Assembly (NCBI RefSeq): GCF_022012435.1
Contig: NZ_JAKLUA010000005.1
Span: forward strand, 417,739 to 481,738
DNA: 64,000 nt
DNA from: Bradyrhizobium zhengyangense
GTDB lineage: Bacteria; Pseudomonadota; Alphaproteobacteria; Rhizobiales; Xanthobacteraceae
Reading direction: 5' to 3'
Below the pieces are notes generated by a model, which saw nothing but the letters and a program-made list of their open reading frames with translations, did not search any database and was not told the origin of the DNA. The translations under genes were made by a program, and so were the position numbers. Positions 42,976 to 51,067 of the stretch are shown piece after piece. Numbering within the stretch: position 1 is the stretch's first letter; every line of letters begins with the position of its first letter.

Positions 42976-44811
42976 TCAGAGATCGTCGGCGTCGGAACCG
43001 TCGGGCAGATCGTCAGAGCCGTAGTCGGCGTTATCATTGGATTCCGGCGCCTCGGGGGCAAGCCTGCGGACCTCGACGACCTTGGTACCGGGGAAGCGCG
43101 ACAGCACCTCCTGCACGCGCGGGTCAGCCTCGGCATTGCGCGCATGTTCCTGCTTGGCGGCCTGGCTCACCGAACGCAGCGTCGCCTGGCCTTGCTCATT
43201 GGAAACAATGATGGTCCAGCGCCGACCGGTCCACAGCTCGAACTTGCGCGCGAGCTCGGAGATCATGGTCTTGGAGGCGTTCGGCTCGAGCGCGACCTCC
43301 AGTCGGCCTTCCTCGAAACGAACGAGGCGCATGTCGCCTTCGAGCGCGCTCTTGGTCATGAGGTCGCGCTTCTGACCCGCGAGTGCGACGAGCTGGGTGA
43401 AGCTGGTGACACGCAGCTGAGGTGTTGCGCCTTGCGGATCCGGCGCGGGCGCCGCCATCTGCGGCCGGGCCCCGCCGCCGAACGTTGATGGCGATGACAT
43501 CGGCATGCGAACCGGCGCGGCTGGCGGGGCGGGCGCGGCGGAGGCCGTCGGCGCAGCCGGCGCGCTGCTGCGCGCGGCACTGCCGCTCACAATCTGCGAG
43601 CCGCCGCCGTTCTGCTCCAGCATCCGGATCGCTTCGTCCGGCGTCGGCAAATCGGCGACATAGGCGATGCGCACCAGCACCATCTCGGCAGCAGCAGCCG
43701 GACGCGTCGCGCCCTGCACCTCGGTGATGCCCTTGAGCAGCATCTGCCACATCCGCGACAGCACGCGCATCGAGATCTTGGAGGCGAAGTCCTTCGCACG
43801 CACGCGCTCGGTCTCGCCATAGGCGACGTTGTCGGCGGTCGCCGGAATGATTTTCACGCGAGTGACGAAATTGACGAACTCGGCGAGGTCGGAGAGCACG
43901 ACGATCGGATCGGCGCCGACGTCGTACTGATCGCGGAACTCCTTGAACGCAGCGGCGATATCGCCGCGCGCCAGCGACTCGAAGAGATCGATGACGCGGG
44001 TGCGGTCCGCAAGGCCCAGCATCTGCCTGACCGCGTCCGCCTTCACGGCGCCGGCCGCATGCGCGATCGCCTGGTCGAGCAGCGACAGCGAATCGCGCAC
44101 CGAGCCTTCGGCCGCGCGCGCGATGATGCCGAGTGCCTCGGGCTCGATCTCGACATTTTCCTTGGCGGCAATGTTGGCGAGGTGCTTCATCAGCACGTCG
44201 GCCTCGACACGGCGCAGGTCGAAGCGCTGGCAGCGCGACAGCACCGTGACCGGGACCTTGCGGATCTCGGTCGTCGCGAACACGAATTTGGCGTGTTCCG
44301 GCGGCTCCTCCAGCGTCTTCAGGAAGGCGTTGAACGCCGCCGTCGACAGCATGTGGACTTCGTCGATGATGTAGACTTTGTAGCGGGCACTGGCCGGCGC
44401 GTAGCGCACGCTGTCATTGATCTGACGGACGTCGTCGACGCCGGTATGCGAGGCGGCGTCCATCTCCAGCACGTCCATGTGCCGGCTTTCCATGATCGCC
44501 TGGCAATGCACGCCTAGCGTCGGCATGTGGATGGTCGGGCCTTTCACCGAGCCATCCGGCATCTCGTAGTTGAGTGCACGGGCAAGGATGCGCGCAGTGG
44601 TGGTCTTGCCGACACCGCGGACGCCGGTGAGGATCCAGGCCTGCGGAATCCGCCCGGTCTCGAAGGCATTGGAGACGGTGCGGACCACGGCCTCCTGGCC
44701 GATCAGATCGTCGAAGCTTGAGGGGCGGTATTTCCGCGCCAGCACCCGATAAGGCGCGTTGCCGGCCGGGCCGGCGCGATCAGGAGGTGGAGGGGCGCCA
44801 GCGTCGGTCAT
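42976..44811 (-). CDS. dnaX: DNA polymerase III subunit gamma/tau
   Basis: 611 residues. Domain I has YRVLARKYRPSSFDDLIGQE, the Walker A LTGVRGVGKTTTARILARAL (Lys69) and the Walker B IIDEVHMLS; the sensor ATTEIRKVPVTVLSRCQRFD follows. Domain III is followed by an Ala/Pro-rich linker and the tau C-terminus. An oddity is visible: where most DnaX proteins have four zinc cysteines after the Walker A, this one has only Cys103 (segment GPTIHMPTLGVHCQAIMES). It loads the clamp and couples polymerases. The SRP RNA gene lies just upstream. Confidence 0.97.
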   Translation of the reverse strand: MTDAGAPPPPDRAGPAGNAPYRVLARKYRPSSFDDLIGQEAVVRTVSNAFETGRIPQAWILTGVRGVGKTTTARILARALNYEMPDGSVKGPTIHMPTLGVHCQAIMESRHMDVLEMDAASHTGVDDVRQINDSVRYAPASARYKVYIIDEVHMLSTAAFNAFLKTLEEPPEHAKFVFATTEIRKVPVTVLSRCQRFDLRRVEADVLMKHLANIAAKENVEIEPEALGIIARAAEGSVRDSLSLLDQAIAHAAGAVKADAVRQMLGLADRTRVIDLFESLARGDIAAAFKEFRDQYDVGADPIVVLSDLAEFVNFVTRVKIIPATADNVAYGETERVRAKDFASKISMRVLSRMWQMLLKGITEVQGATRPAAAAEMVLVRIAYVADLPTPDEAIRMLEQNGGGSQIVSGSAARSSAPAAPTASAAPAPPAAPVRMPMSSPSTFGGGARPQMAAPAPDPQGATPQLRVTSFTQLVALAGQKRDLMTKSALEGDMRLVRFEEGRLEVALEPNASKTMISELARKFELWTGRRWTIIVSNEQGQATLRSVSQAAKQEHARNAEADPRVQEVLSRFPGTKVVEVRRLAPEAPESNDNADYGSDDLPDGSDADDL

Positions 44812-44897
44812 CGGTCAATCCGCAATGGAATGTCTCTCGGCTGGCTTTTGCGGACATGAGCGCGCCAGCGGGAGGCCCCGCCAGCGCAATTCGCTCG

Positions 44898-44923
44898 AAA
44901 AAACAGGTAGGAGACTGACGAGC
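44898..44923 (-). terminator. Terminator of the SRP RNA
   Basis: The closing helix of the SRP RNA (TCTCC paired with GGAGA, and GCTCGTC paired with GACGAGC) is followed on the minus strand by six consecutive T at 44903-44898. This is the usual arrangement in which the RNA's own terminal stem acts as terminator. The T-run lies 86 bases before the dnaX ATG on the same strand, so dnaX should have its own promoter or be read through. Confidence 0.6.
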
Positions 44924-45005
44924 GACCCGATCCGGACCTCGTTAGGGCTGCTTCCTTCCGGACCTGACCCGGTTGGCGAGTGGCTCGTCCACCGCCAATC
45001 TCCCG
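44909..45005 (-). ncRNA. ffs: Signal recognition particle RNA (small, 4.5S-like)
   Basis: The minus strand contains the near-universal Ffh-binding hairpin GGTCAGGTCCGGAAGGAAGC followed by AGCC (about 44948-44971). Flanking helices pair: GACGAGC (44983-44989) with GCTCGTC (44917-44923), and GGAGA (44999-45003) with TCTCC (44910-44914). A run of six T (44898-44903) just after the closing helix gives a rho-independent end. The exact 5' end, near 45005, is estimated. It guides FtsY/Ffh targeting of membrane proteins. Confidence 0.95.
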
Positions 45006-45186
45006 GCCCCTATTTGGGGCCAAAGGGAGCGGAAAGCAAGCGGGTATCACATTGGCCCACTTGATCTTGCCTAGCATCCGGGCAATTCCGGGTCTGCCCA
45101 GCCGATAGGCTGTGCTTCCGCTACCAAGGCCGCCTTGGTAAGAACGCTGCCGGAATTCCACCTAACCAGAAAAGCGATTGATCCCA

Positions 45187-46041
45187 ATGGTTACACGTCG
45201 TGATGTTGCATCGATTGTCGGACTTGGCGCCATCGGCGCGGCGACCGCGAGCGCGCTGGCCTCTCCGGCCGTGGCCCAGGCGGCTGATCCCAACGAATCG
45301 ACCTTCGCCCGCATCCGCCGCACCAAGAAGATGCGGATCGGTGCGGTCGGCGGCGGCGCGCCCTATTATATGAAGGATCTTTCCAGCGGCCAGTGGAAGG
45401 GCTTCTACATCGACATCGCCAAGGGGCTGGCCGACGACATGGAGGCGGAGCTCGAGATCACCGAGACCACCTGGGGCAATTCGGTGCTCGATCTGCAGTC
45501 CAACAAGATCGACATCTTCTTCGGCCTCAATCCGACCCCGAAGCGCGCGCTGGTGATCGACTTCTCGGTGCCTGTTTTCAACAACGCCTTCGGCATCCTC
45601 TGCAAGAAGGACTTCAAGCCGAAGAGCTGGGCCGAGCTGAACTCGCCCGATATCAAGATCGCGGTCGACCAGGGCTCCTCGCACGACCAGGTCGTCAGCC
45701 GCCTGACGCCGAAGGCGCAGATCTCGCGCCTGAAGACCGCCGACGATGCCACCGCCGCGCTGCAGACCGGCCGTGTCGACGCGCAGTGCCTCATCACCAT
45801 GCTGTCGCTGACCGTGCTGAAGAAGAACCCCTCGCTCGGCCAGTTCGTGCTGCCGACGCCGATCTTCGCGACGACGTCGAATGCCGGCTTCCGGCGCGAG
45901 AACGACAAGACCTGGCGCGACTACGTCAACACCTGGATCGACTTCAACAAGGGCCTCGGCTTCATCCGCAACGCCATCATCACCAACATGGAGCTGGTGG
46001 GCGTGACCGAGGCGGACATTCCGCCGGGCGTTTCGTTGTAA
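45187..46041 (+). CDS. Polar amino acid ABC transporter, substrate-binding protein
   Basis: 284 residues from ATG 45187; a TTG at 45178 is the only upstream option. The N-terminus MVTRRDVASIVGLGAIGAAT with ASPAVAQA has two arginines before the hydrophobic stretch and looks like a Tat or Sec signal. The mature protein is a family 3 solute-binding fold (MRIGAVGGGAPYYMKDLSSG, GFYIDIAKGLADDMEAELEI, DIFFGLNPTPKRALVIDFSV). It delivers an amino acid or related compound to the permease that follows. A palindromic doublet starts 10 bases after its stop. Confidence 0.9.
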   Translation: MVTRRDVASIVGLGAIGAATASALASPAVAQAADPNESTFARIRRTKKMRIGAVGGGAPYYMKDLSSGQWKGFYIDIAKGLADDMEAELEITETTWGNSVLDLQSNKIDIFFGLNPTPKRALVIDFSVPVFNNAFGILCKKDFKPKSWAELNSPDIKIAVDQGSSHDQVVSRLTPKAQISRLKTADDATAALQTGRVDAQCLITMLSLTVLKKNPSLGQFVLPTPIFATTSNAGFRRENDKTWRDYVNTWIDFNKGLGFIRNAIITNMELVGVTEADIPPGVSL

Positions 46042-46051
46042 GCTTTCCACC

Positions 46052-46129
46052 GTCATTCCGGGGCGATGCGAAGCATCGAACCCGGAATCTCGAGGTTCCG
46101 GGTTCTCGCGACGCGAGCCCCGGAACGAC
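46052..46129. repeat. Palindromic doublet, family A, copy 4
   Basis: GTCATTCCGGGGCGATGC at the left and GCCCCGGAACGAC at the right. The left hairpin is GATGCGAAGCATC, as in copy 2, and the right one is CTCGCGACGCGAG, as in the left arm of copy 1. The copy is therefore a mosaic of hairpins found elsewhere. It lies between the binding-protein gene and the permease gene within one operon and could set their relative expression by protecting the upstream mRNA. Confidence 0.88.
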
Positions 46130-46166
46130 AATGCCAGCGACTAGGCGTACGACGAGTTAAACACGC

Positions 46167-46829
46167 ATGTATCAGTGGGACTTCGGCATCCTCTGGAGCT
46201 ATCGCTGGCTCTTTCTCAACGGGCTTGGCGTCACCGTCGGCTTCACCGTGGTGATCGTGGTGCTTGGCCTCGTCTTCGGCCTGTTCGGGGCGTTCGGCAG
46301 CCTGTCGCGCTTCAAGGCGGTACGCCTCACCGCCCTCACCTTCATCGAGGCGTTCCGCTGCACGCCGATCCTGGTGCAGCTGATCTGGTTCTACTACGCA
46401 CTGCCGATCCTGGCCGGCGTCGAGATGACGCCGATCACCGCGTCGGCGCTGGCGCTGTCGCTCTATGGCGGCTCGTTCTATTCGGAGATCATCCGCGGCG
46501 GCATCATCTCGATCGACAAGGGCCAGTCGGAAGCCGGCGCCGCGCTCGGCATGACACCGGGCCAGAGCATGCGACGCATCGTGCTGCCGCAGGCGATCAA
46601 GCGCATGATCCCGGCGCTGATGAACCAGTCGATCATCCAGTTCAAGAACACCTCGCTGGTCTCGGTGCTGGCCGTGCCGGATCTGGTTTATCAAAGCCAG
46701 GTTGCAGCGCATGACAGCTACCGGCCGCTGGAGACCTACACGGCGGTTGCGGTCGCCTATGCGGCGATCCTGATCCCGCTCACCATCATCGTCCGCCGCG
46801 GCGAGAAGCGACTGGCGGTCAGCGAATGA
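46167..46829 (+). CDS. Polar amino acid ABC transporter permease
   Basis: 220 residues, five helices. The sequence WLFLNGLGVTVGFTVVIVVL and the HisM/GlnP signature FRCTPILVQLIWFYYALPIL are followed by the conserved cytoplasmic EAA loop GQSEAGAALGMTPGQSMRRI and VLPQAIKRMIPALMNQ. Only one permease gene is present, so the transporter uses a homodimer. It overlaps the ATPase gene by 4 bases (ATGA), which couples their translation. Confidence 0.93.
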   Translation: MYQWDFGILWSYRWLFLNGLGVTVGFTVVIVVLGLVFGLFGAFGSLSRFKAVRLTALTFIEAFRCTPILVQLIWFYYALPILAGVEMTPITASALALSLYGGSFYSEIIRGGIISIDKGQSEAGAALGMTPGQSMRRIVLPQAIKRMIPALMNQSIIQFKNTSLVSVLAVPDLVYQSQVAAHDSYRPLETYTAVAVAYAAILIPLTIIVRRGEKRLAVSE

Positions 46830-47632
46830 GCGACACGTCCAAGACCATTTCGAAAATCGAGATTCGTGGCCTTCGCAAAAGCTTTGGCAGCAACGAAGTC
46901 CTGAAGAACATTAGTCTCGACGTCGCCAAGGGTGGCGTCGTGGCGTTGATCGGGCCATCAGGCTCGGGCAAATCGACTCTGCTCCGCTGCATCAATCTCC
47001 TGGTCGTGCCCGACGGCGGCAGCGTCCGCGTCGGCGACACGCGCTTCGCGTTCGGCGACGGTTCGAAGCTTCCCGATGTGAGGACGCTCGCAAAATTCCG
47101 CGCCACCACCGGCATGGTATTCCAGCACTTCAATCTGTTCCCGCACATGACGACGCTTCAGAACGTGATGGAGGGGCCCGTCACGGTCCGGCGCATGGCC
47201 AAGGCCGACGCCGAAAAGCTCGCACGCGCGCAGCTTGCCAAAGTTGGCCTTGCGGAGAAGGCGGACCAATATCCGGCAACGCTGTCCGGCGGCCAGAAGC
47301 AGCGCGTCGCGATCGCGCGCGCGCTTGCGATGGAGCCTGATGTGATGCTGTTCGACGAGGCGACGTCGGCGCTCGATCCGGAGCTCGTCGGCGAGGTGCT
47401 AAGCGTGATCCAGCAGCTGGCTTCCGAAGGCATGACCATGGTGATCGTGACCCACGAGATTGCCTTTGCCCGCGAGGTCGCCGACCGCCTCATCTTCATG
47501 CGCGACGGTGTCGTGGTCGAGGAAGGCCCAGCGCGGCAGGTGATCGACAATCCCAGCGAAGCCGCGACGCGCGCCTTCCTCAGCCATTTCCACCGCACCG
47601 GCGCGCTGCCGCCGGCGAACGCGACACTGTGA
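46826..47632 (+). CDS. Polar amino acid ABC transporter ATP-binding protein
   Basis: 268 residues. Walker A is GPSGSGKSTLLRC, the Q-loop FQHFNLFPHMTTLQN, the signature LSGGQKQRVAIARALA, Walker B VMLFDEATSALDPE and H-loop VTHEIAFARE. It matches GlnQ/HisP-type ATPases. An insertion after the first strand region (VGDTRFAFGDGSKLPDVRTL) is longer than in GlnQ and is seen in some amino acid ATPases. The stop overlaps the next gene by one base (TGATG), so transport and the two following enzymes are coupled. Confidence 0.95.
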   Translation: MSDTSKTISKIEIRGLRKSFGSNEVLKNISLDVAKGGVVALIGPSGSGKSTLLRCINLLVVPDGGSVRVGDTRFAFGDGSKLPDVRTLAKFRATTGMVFQHFNLFPHMTTLQNVMEGPVTVRRMAKADAEKLARAQLAKVGLAEKADQYPATLSGGQKQRVAIARALAMEPDVMLFDEATSALDPELVGEVLSVIQQLASEGMTMVIVTHEIAFAREVADRLIFMRDGVVVEEGPARQVIDNPSEAATRAFLSHFHRTGALPPANATL

Positions 47633-48387
47633 TGTCCGAGATCACTCGCGTCTATCTCGTCACCGGTGCCGCCAGCGGCATCGGCCGCGCCACCGCAAAG
47701 CTGCTTGCCGCACCCGGCACGGCGCTGCTGCTGCACACGCGCTCGAACGCCACGGGACTCGATGCCACCGCAGCGGAAGCCGAAGCAAAGGGCGCCGCGG
47801 TCGCCAAATGCCTTGGCGATCTTGCCGAGGAAACAGCCGCGACCGATGCCATCGCCGCCACGCAAACCGCCTTCGGCCGGCTCGATGGACTGGTTCTCAT
47901 CGGCGGCCACGCCCGCCGCGGCAGCGCCATCGGCACGCCCGCGGACCATTTCCGGAAAGCGATGGACGAATCGGCGCTCGCGTTCACGCGGATGGTCGGA
48001 GCCGCACTTCCTCTGTTACGCGCCGGCCAAGATGCACGGATCGTGGCGGTATCGTCCTTCGTGGCACACGCCATCCGGCCTGAATTCGCGCCGTTTGCGG
48101 CAACGGCCGCGAGCCGCTCCGCGCTCGAAGCGCTGGTGCGGCTCGCCGCAGTCGAGCTCGCGACGGACGGCATCACCGTCAATGCGGTGGCCCCCGGCCT
48201 GATCGTCAAGGACAAGCCGAGCGAGAGCCGGCTGTCGCCCGAGCAGATTGCCGCAACGGAAGCGCTGATCCCGATGCGCCGCCGCGGGCGGCCGGACGAG
48301 GTCGCCGAGATCGTCGCCTTCCTGGCATCCCCGAAAGCATCCTACGTCACCGGCCAGGTCTGGCACGTCAATGGAGGCCTGACTTGA
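47632..48387 (+). CDS. SDR-family oxidoreductase with degenerate active site
   Basis: 251 residues. The cofactor motif TGAASGIG is intact at 11-18, and the C-terminus has VNAVAPGLIVKDK and SYVTGQVWHVNGGLT, as in classical SDRs. The catalytic Tyr-x-x-x-Lys is replaced: PFAATAASRSALEA has Thr158 at the Tyr position and Arg162 at the Lys position, while Ser141/142 remain. The usual NNAG reads IGGH. It may therefore bind NAD(P) without ordinary dehydrogenase chemistry, or use a different mechanism. It is encoded between the ABC ATPase and the enolase-family gene with overlaps on both sides. Confidence 0.88.
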   Translation: MSEITRVYLVTGAASGIGRATAKLLAAPGTALLLHTRSNATGLDATAAEAEAKGAAVAKCLGDLAEETAATDAIAATQTAFGRLDGLVLIGGHARRGSAIGTPADHFRKAMDESALAFTRMVGAALPLLRAGQDARIVAVSSFVAHAIRPEFAPFAATAASRSALEALVRLAAVELATDGITVNAVAPGLIVKDKPSESRLSPEQIAATEALIPMRRRGRPDEVAEIVAFLASPKASYVTGQVWHVNGGLT

Positions 48388-49511
48388 CCGAAGCAACCAT
48401 CCAACACCTCCGCCTGTTCCTGATCGAAAGCCCGATCAAGATGGCGCGCCTGCAGGGCGTCGGCAACGTCAAGGGCACGGTGAAGCGCGTGTTGATCGAG
48501 CTGACCTCCAGCGACGGCGTGGTCGGCTGGGGCGAGGCGGCGCCGTGGGAGGTCTTTACGGGAACGCCTGAAGCGGCGTTCTCGGCGCTCGACATTTATC
48601 TGCGGCCGATCCTGCTCGGCAAACCCGTACGGCGCGTCCGCGCGCTGATGGCGGAGCTCGATCGCGCACTGGTCGGCCATGCCGAAGCAAAAGTCGCGAT
48701 CGAGATGGCGCTGCTCGACATCGTCGGCAAATCGTCGGGGCTGTCGGTCGCCGATCTCCTTGGCGGCCGGGTGCGCGATACCATCCCCCTTTCCTTTTCG
48801 ATCGCCGATCCGGATTTCGCCGCCGATCTCGAACGCATGCGAAAGATGGTTCCTGAAGGCAATGTCATCTACAAGGTCAAGACCGGCGTGAAGCCGCATC
48901 GCGAGGACCTCGGTCATCTCGAGGCGATCCGGAAGGAATTTGGTGACAAGGTCGATCTGCGCGTCGACTACAACCAGGCGCTGGCGCCGTTCGGCGCGAT
49001 CAAGATCCTGCGCGATGTCGAGGAATTCGCGCCGACCTTCATCGAGCAGCCGGTGCCGCGCAAATTCCTCGACGTGATGGCGCAGCTTACCGCGGCGCTG
49101 GAAACGCCCGTGCTCGCAGATGAAAGCTGCTTCGACCGCCGCGACATGATGGAGGTGGCGCGCCGCGAGGCGGCCGATGCCGTCTCCATCAAGCTGATGA
49201 AGGCCGGTGGCCTGTTCGAGGCGCAGGCGATCATGGCGATCGCCGACATCGCCGGCCTGCCCGGCTATGGCGGCACGCTATGGGAAGGCGGCATTGGTCT
49301 TGCCGCTGGGACACAGCTGATCGCGGCAACACCGGGCATCTCGCTCGGCTGCGAATTCTACATGCCGCACCACGTGTTGACCGAGGACGTGCTGGAAGAG
49401 CGCGTGGCCAACCGCGGAGGTCACGTCGTCGTGCCCGATGGGCCGGGTCTCGGGATTCGCGTGAGCGAGGCCTCGATTCGAGGCAACGCGCGGGTTCTGG
49501 CGGAGGCGTAA
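48384..49511 (+). CDS. Enolase superfamily enzyme, muconate lactonizing (MLE) subgroup
   Basis: 375 residues from a TTG at 48384 with a strong GGAGG 6 bases upstream (48373-48377) and a 4-base overlap with the SDR stop. The barrel has the Lys-x-Lys pair (Lys164, Lys166), metal ligands Asp195, Glu221 and Asp246, and the opposing Lys270 in SIKLMKAGG. This places it in the MLE subgroup with cycloisomerases, dipeptide epimerases, N-acylamino acid racemases and hydroxyproline betaine epimerases. With an amino acid transporter in the same operon, racemisation or epimerisation of the imported compound is the likely role. Confidence 0.88.
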   Translation: MTEATIQHLRLFLIESPIKMARLQGVGNVKGTVKRVLIELTSSDGVVGWGEAAPWEVFTGTPEAAFSALDIYLRPILLGKPVRRVRALMAELDRALVGHAEAKVAIEMALLDIVGKSSGLSVADLLGGRVRDTIPLSFSIADPDFAADLERMRKMVPEGNVIYKVKTGVKPHREDLGHLEAIRKEFGDKVDLRVDYNQALAPFGAIKILRDVEEFAPTFIEQPVPRKFLDVMAQLTAALETPVLADESCFDRRDMMEVARREAADAVSIKLMKAGGLFEAQAIMAIADIAGLPGYGGTLWEGGIGLAAGTQLIAATPGISLGCEFYMPHHVLTEDVLEERVANRGGHVVVPDGPGLGIRVSEASIRGNARVLAEA

Positions 49512-49541
49512 GGCAGCCACCGGCACGGCAAAAACTCGGTC

Positions 49542-49582
49542 GTCGTCCCGGCGCGCTCTTTGGGCGCGCTTGTCCGGGACGA
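49542..49582. repeat. Long hairpin after the enolase-family gene
   Basis: GTCGTCCCGG (49542-49551) and CCGGGACGAC (49573-49582) are perfect 10-bp reverse complements. Inside, GCGCGC at the left and GCGCGC at the right can extend the stem. It lies 30 bases after the stop of the operon's last gene and may end transcription, though no T-run follows. It resembles but does not match the two doublet families. Confidence 0.75.
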
Positions 49583-49689
49583 CGAGCGTGTATGCAGCAA
49601 GAGCGGAGCCCAATCCTTCCCCTCGCCAACTCCCTATCGTATGGTCCGACCCAGCACGCCCGACCCCATCGGGCCATCCGGAAACCTCC

Positions 49690-50109
49690 ATGCCCGAACC
49701 TGCCTGGTCGCTGCACTCCCGCCTGAAAGAGGACACCATCGACATTGGCGATCTGCCGCTGTCGAAGGTGCTGGTCATCAAGGACGCGCATTATCCCTGG
49801 CTGCTGCTGGTGCCGCGACGCGCCGATGCGGTCGAGATCATCGATCTCGACGAGGTACAGCAGGCACAGCTGATGACGGAGATCTCCCGCGTCTCGCGCG
49901 CGCTGAAGGAGATCACCAAATGCGACAAGCTCAATGTCGCGGCGCTCGGCAATCTCGTGCCGCAGCTTCACATTCACATCATCGCACGCCGCACCAGCGA
50001 TGCCGCCTGGCCGCGGCCGGTCTGGGGCGTGATGAAGCCGCTGGCGCACGATGCCACCGAGGTACAGAATTTCATCAGCGCGCTTCGCAAGAAAATCTGG
50101 TTGGGTTGA
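49690..50109 (+). CDS. HIT-family protein
   Basis: 139 residues from ATG 49690. The histidine triad is present as QLHIHIIAR (H-x-H-x pattern at about residues 96-103). The N-terminal half has LSKVLVIKDAHYPWLLLVPR, the HIT core strand. HIT proteins hydrolyse or transfer nucleotidyl groups, for example on AMP-lysine, ApnA or galactose-1-phosphate. It lies 11 bases upstream of nudC, so it probably shares its transcript; both act on dinucleotide-type phosphates. Confidence 0.88.
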   Translation: MPEPAWSLHSRLKEDTIDIGDLPLSKVLVIKDAHYPWLLLVPRRADAVEIIDLDEVQQAQLMTEISRVSRALKEITKCDKLNVAALGNLVPQLHIHIIARRTSDAAWPRPVWGVMKPLAHDATEVQNFISALRKKIWLG

Positions 50110-50120
50110 AAGAACAAGAA

Positions 50121-51059
50121 ATGTCAGCATTTGACTCGTTTCCGCTGGGGCAGCCGGCCTTCGTCACCAACATCCTCGATCGCGCCGCGCATCTGCGCCG
50201 CGACGACGAAAAGCTGTTCGCGATGGAGCAGAAGTCGTCGTCGCGCGCCTATGTCGTCTACCGCGACTCGCTGCTGGTGAAGCGCGAGGGCGACAAGGCG
50301 CGTGCGCTGCTGTCGATCGACGAAGCGCTGAAATGCGGCGCCAACCCGGGCACGATCTTTCTGGGCTTGCGCGACGGCGCGGCGATCTTCGGCATGGGCC
50401 TGGCACAGGCCGCTGCCGAGAAACTCATCGGCCGCGAGGACTACACCGTCACCGAGCTGCGCGGCATGGCGATGCAGGGCGCGATCCCGCCCGACGAGCT
50501 GTCGGCGATTGCGATGGCAAAGTCGATGGTCGGCTGGCACCAGCGCCACGGCTATTGCGCCAATTGCGGCACCCGCAGCGCGATGAAAGAAGGCGGCTGG
50601 AAGCGCGAATGCCCGGCGTGCAAGGCCGAGCATTTTCCCCGCACCGACCCGGTCGTGATCATGCACGTCGCCTCGGGCGACAAATGCCTGCTCGGCCGCC
50701 AGAAGCAGTTTCCGCCGGGCATGTTTTCGTGCCTCGCCGGCTTCGTCGAGGCCGCCGAAACCATCGAGGATGCGGTGCGTCGCGAAATCCTGGAGGAGTC
50801 AGGCATTCGCTGCACGGACGTGCAGTATTACATGACGCAGCCCTGGCCCTATCCGTCGTCGCTGATGATCGGCTGCAGCGCGCGGGCGCTGAACGAGGAC
50901 ATCGTGGTCGACCATTCCGAGCTGGAGGACGCACGCTGGTTCACGCGCGAAGAGGCGGCGCTGATGCTGAAACGGACGCATCCGGACGGACTTGCCGGAC
51001 CGCATCCGTTTGCGATCGCGCATCACCTGCTCGGTCGCTGGGTGCACGACAAGATCTGA
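50121..51059 (+). CDS. nudC: NAD(H)/NADH pyrophosphatase NudC
   Basis: 312 residues from ATG 50121. Zinc ribbon cysteines are Cys146-x2-Cys149 and Cys164-x2-Cys167. The Nudix box spans 207-229 (GFVEAAETIEDAVRREILEE then SGI). The NudC-specific downstream SQPWPFPxS motif appears here as TQPWPYPSSLMIG. NudC cleaves NAD(H) to NMN(H) and AMP and also removes NAD caps from RNA 5' ends in E. coli. The N-terminal domain is shorter in cysteines than usual but otherwise typical. It is followed 8 bases later by the PfkB kinase gene. Confidence 0.95.
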   Translation: MSAFDSFPLGQPAFVTNILDRAAHLRRDDEKLFAMEQKSSSRAYVVYRDSLLVKREGDKARALLSIDEALKCGANPGTIFLGLRDGAAIFGMGLAQAAAEKLIGREDYTVTELRGMAMQGAIPPDELSAIAMAKSMVGWHQRHGYCANCGTRSAMKEGGWKRECPACKAEHFPRTDPVVIMHVASGDKCLLGRQKQFPPGMFSCLAGFVEAAETIEDAVRREILEESGIRCTDVQYYMTQPWPYPSSLMIGCSARALNEDIVVDHSELEDARWFTREEAALMLKRTHPDGLAGPHPFAIAHHLLGRWVHDKI

Positions 51060-51067
51060 GGCGGCCG

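Noticed and set aside
24412..46129. CRISPR array
   Set aside because: The repeats are separate palindromic doublets kilobases apart at gene ends, without regular spacers or cas genes.
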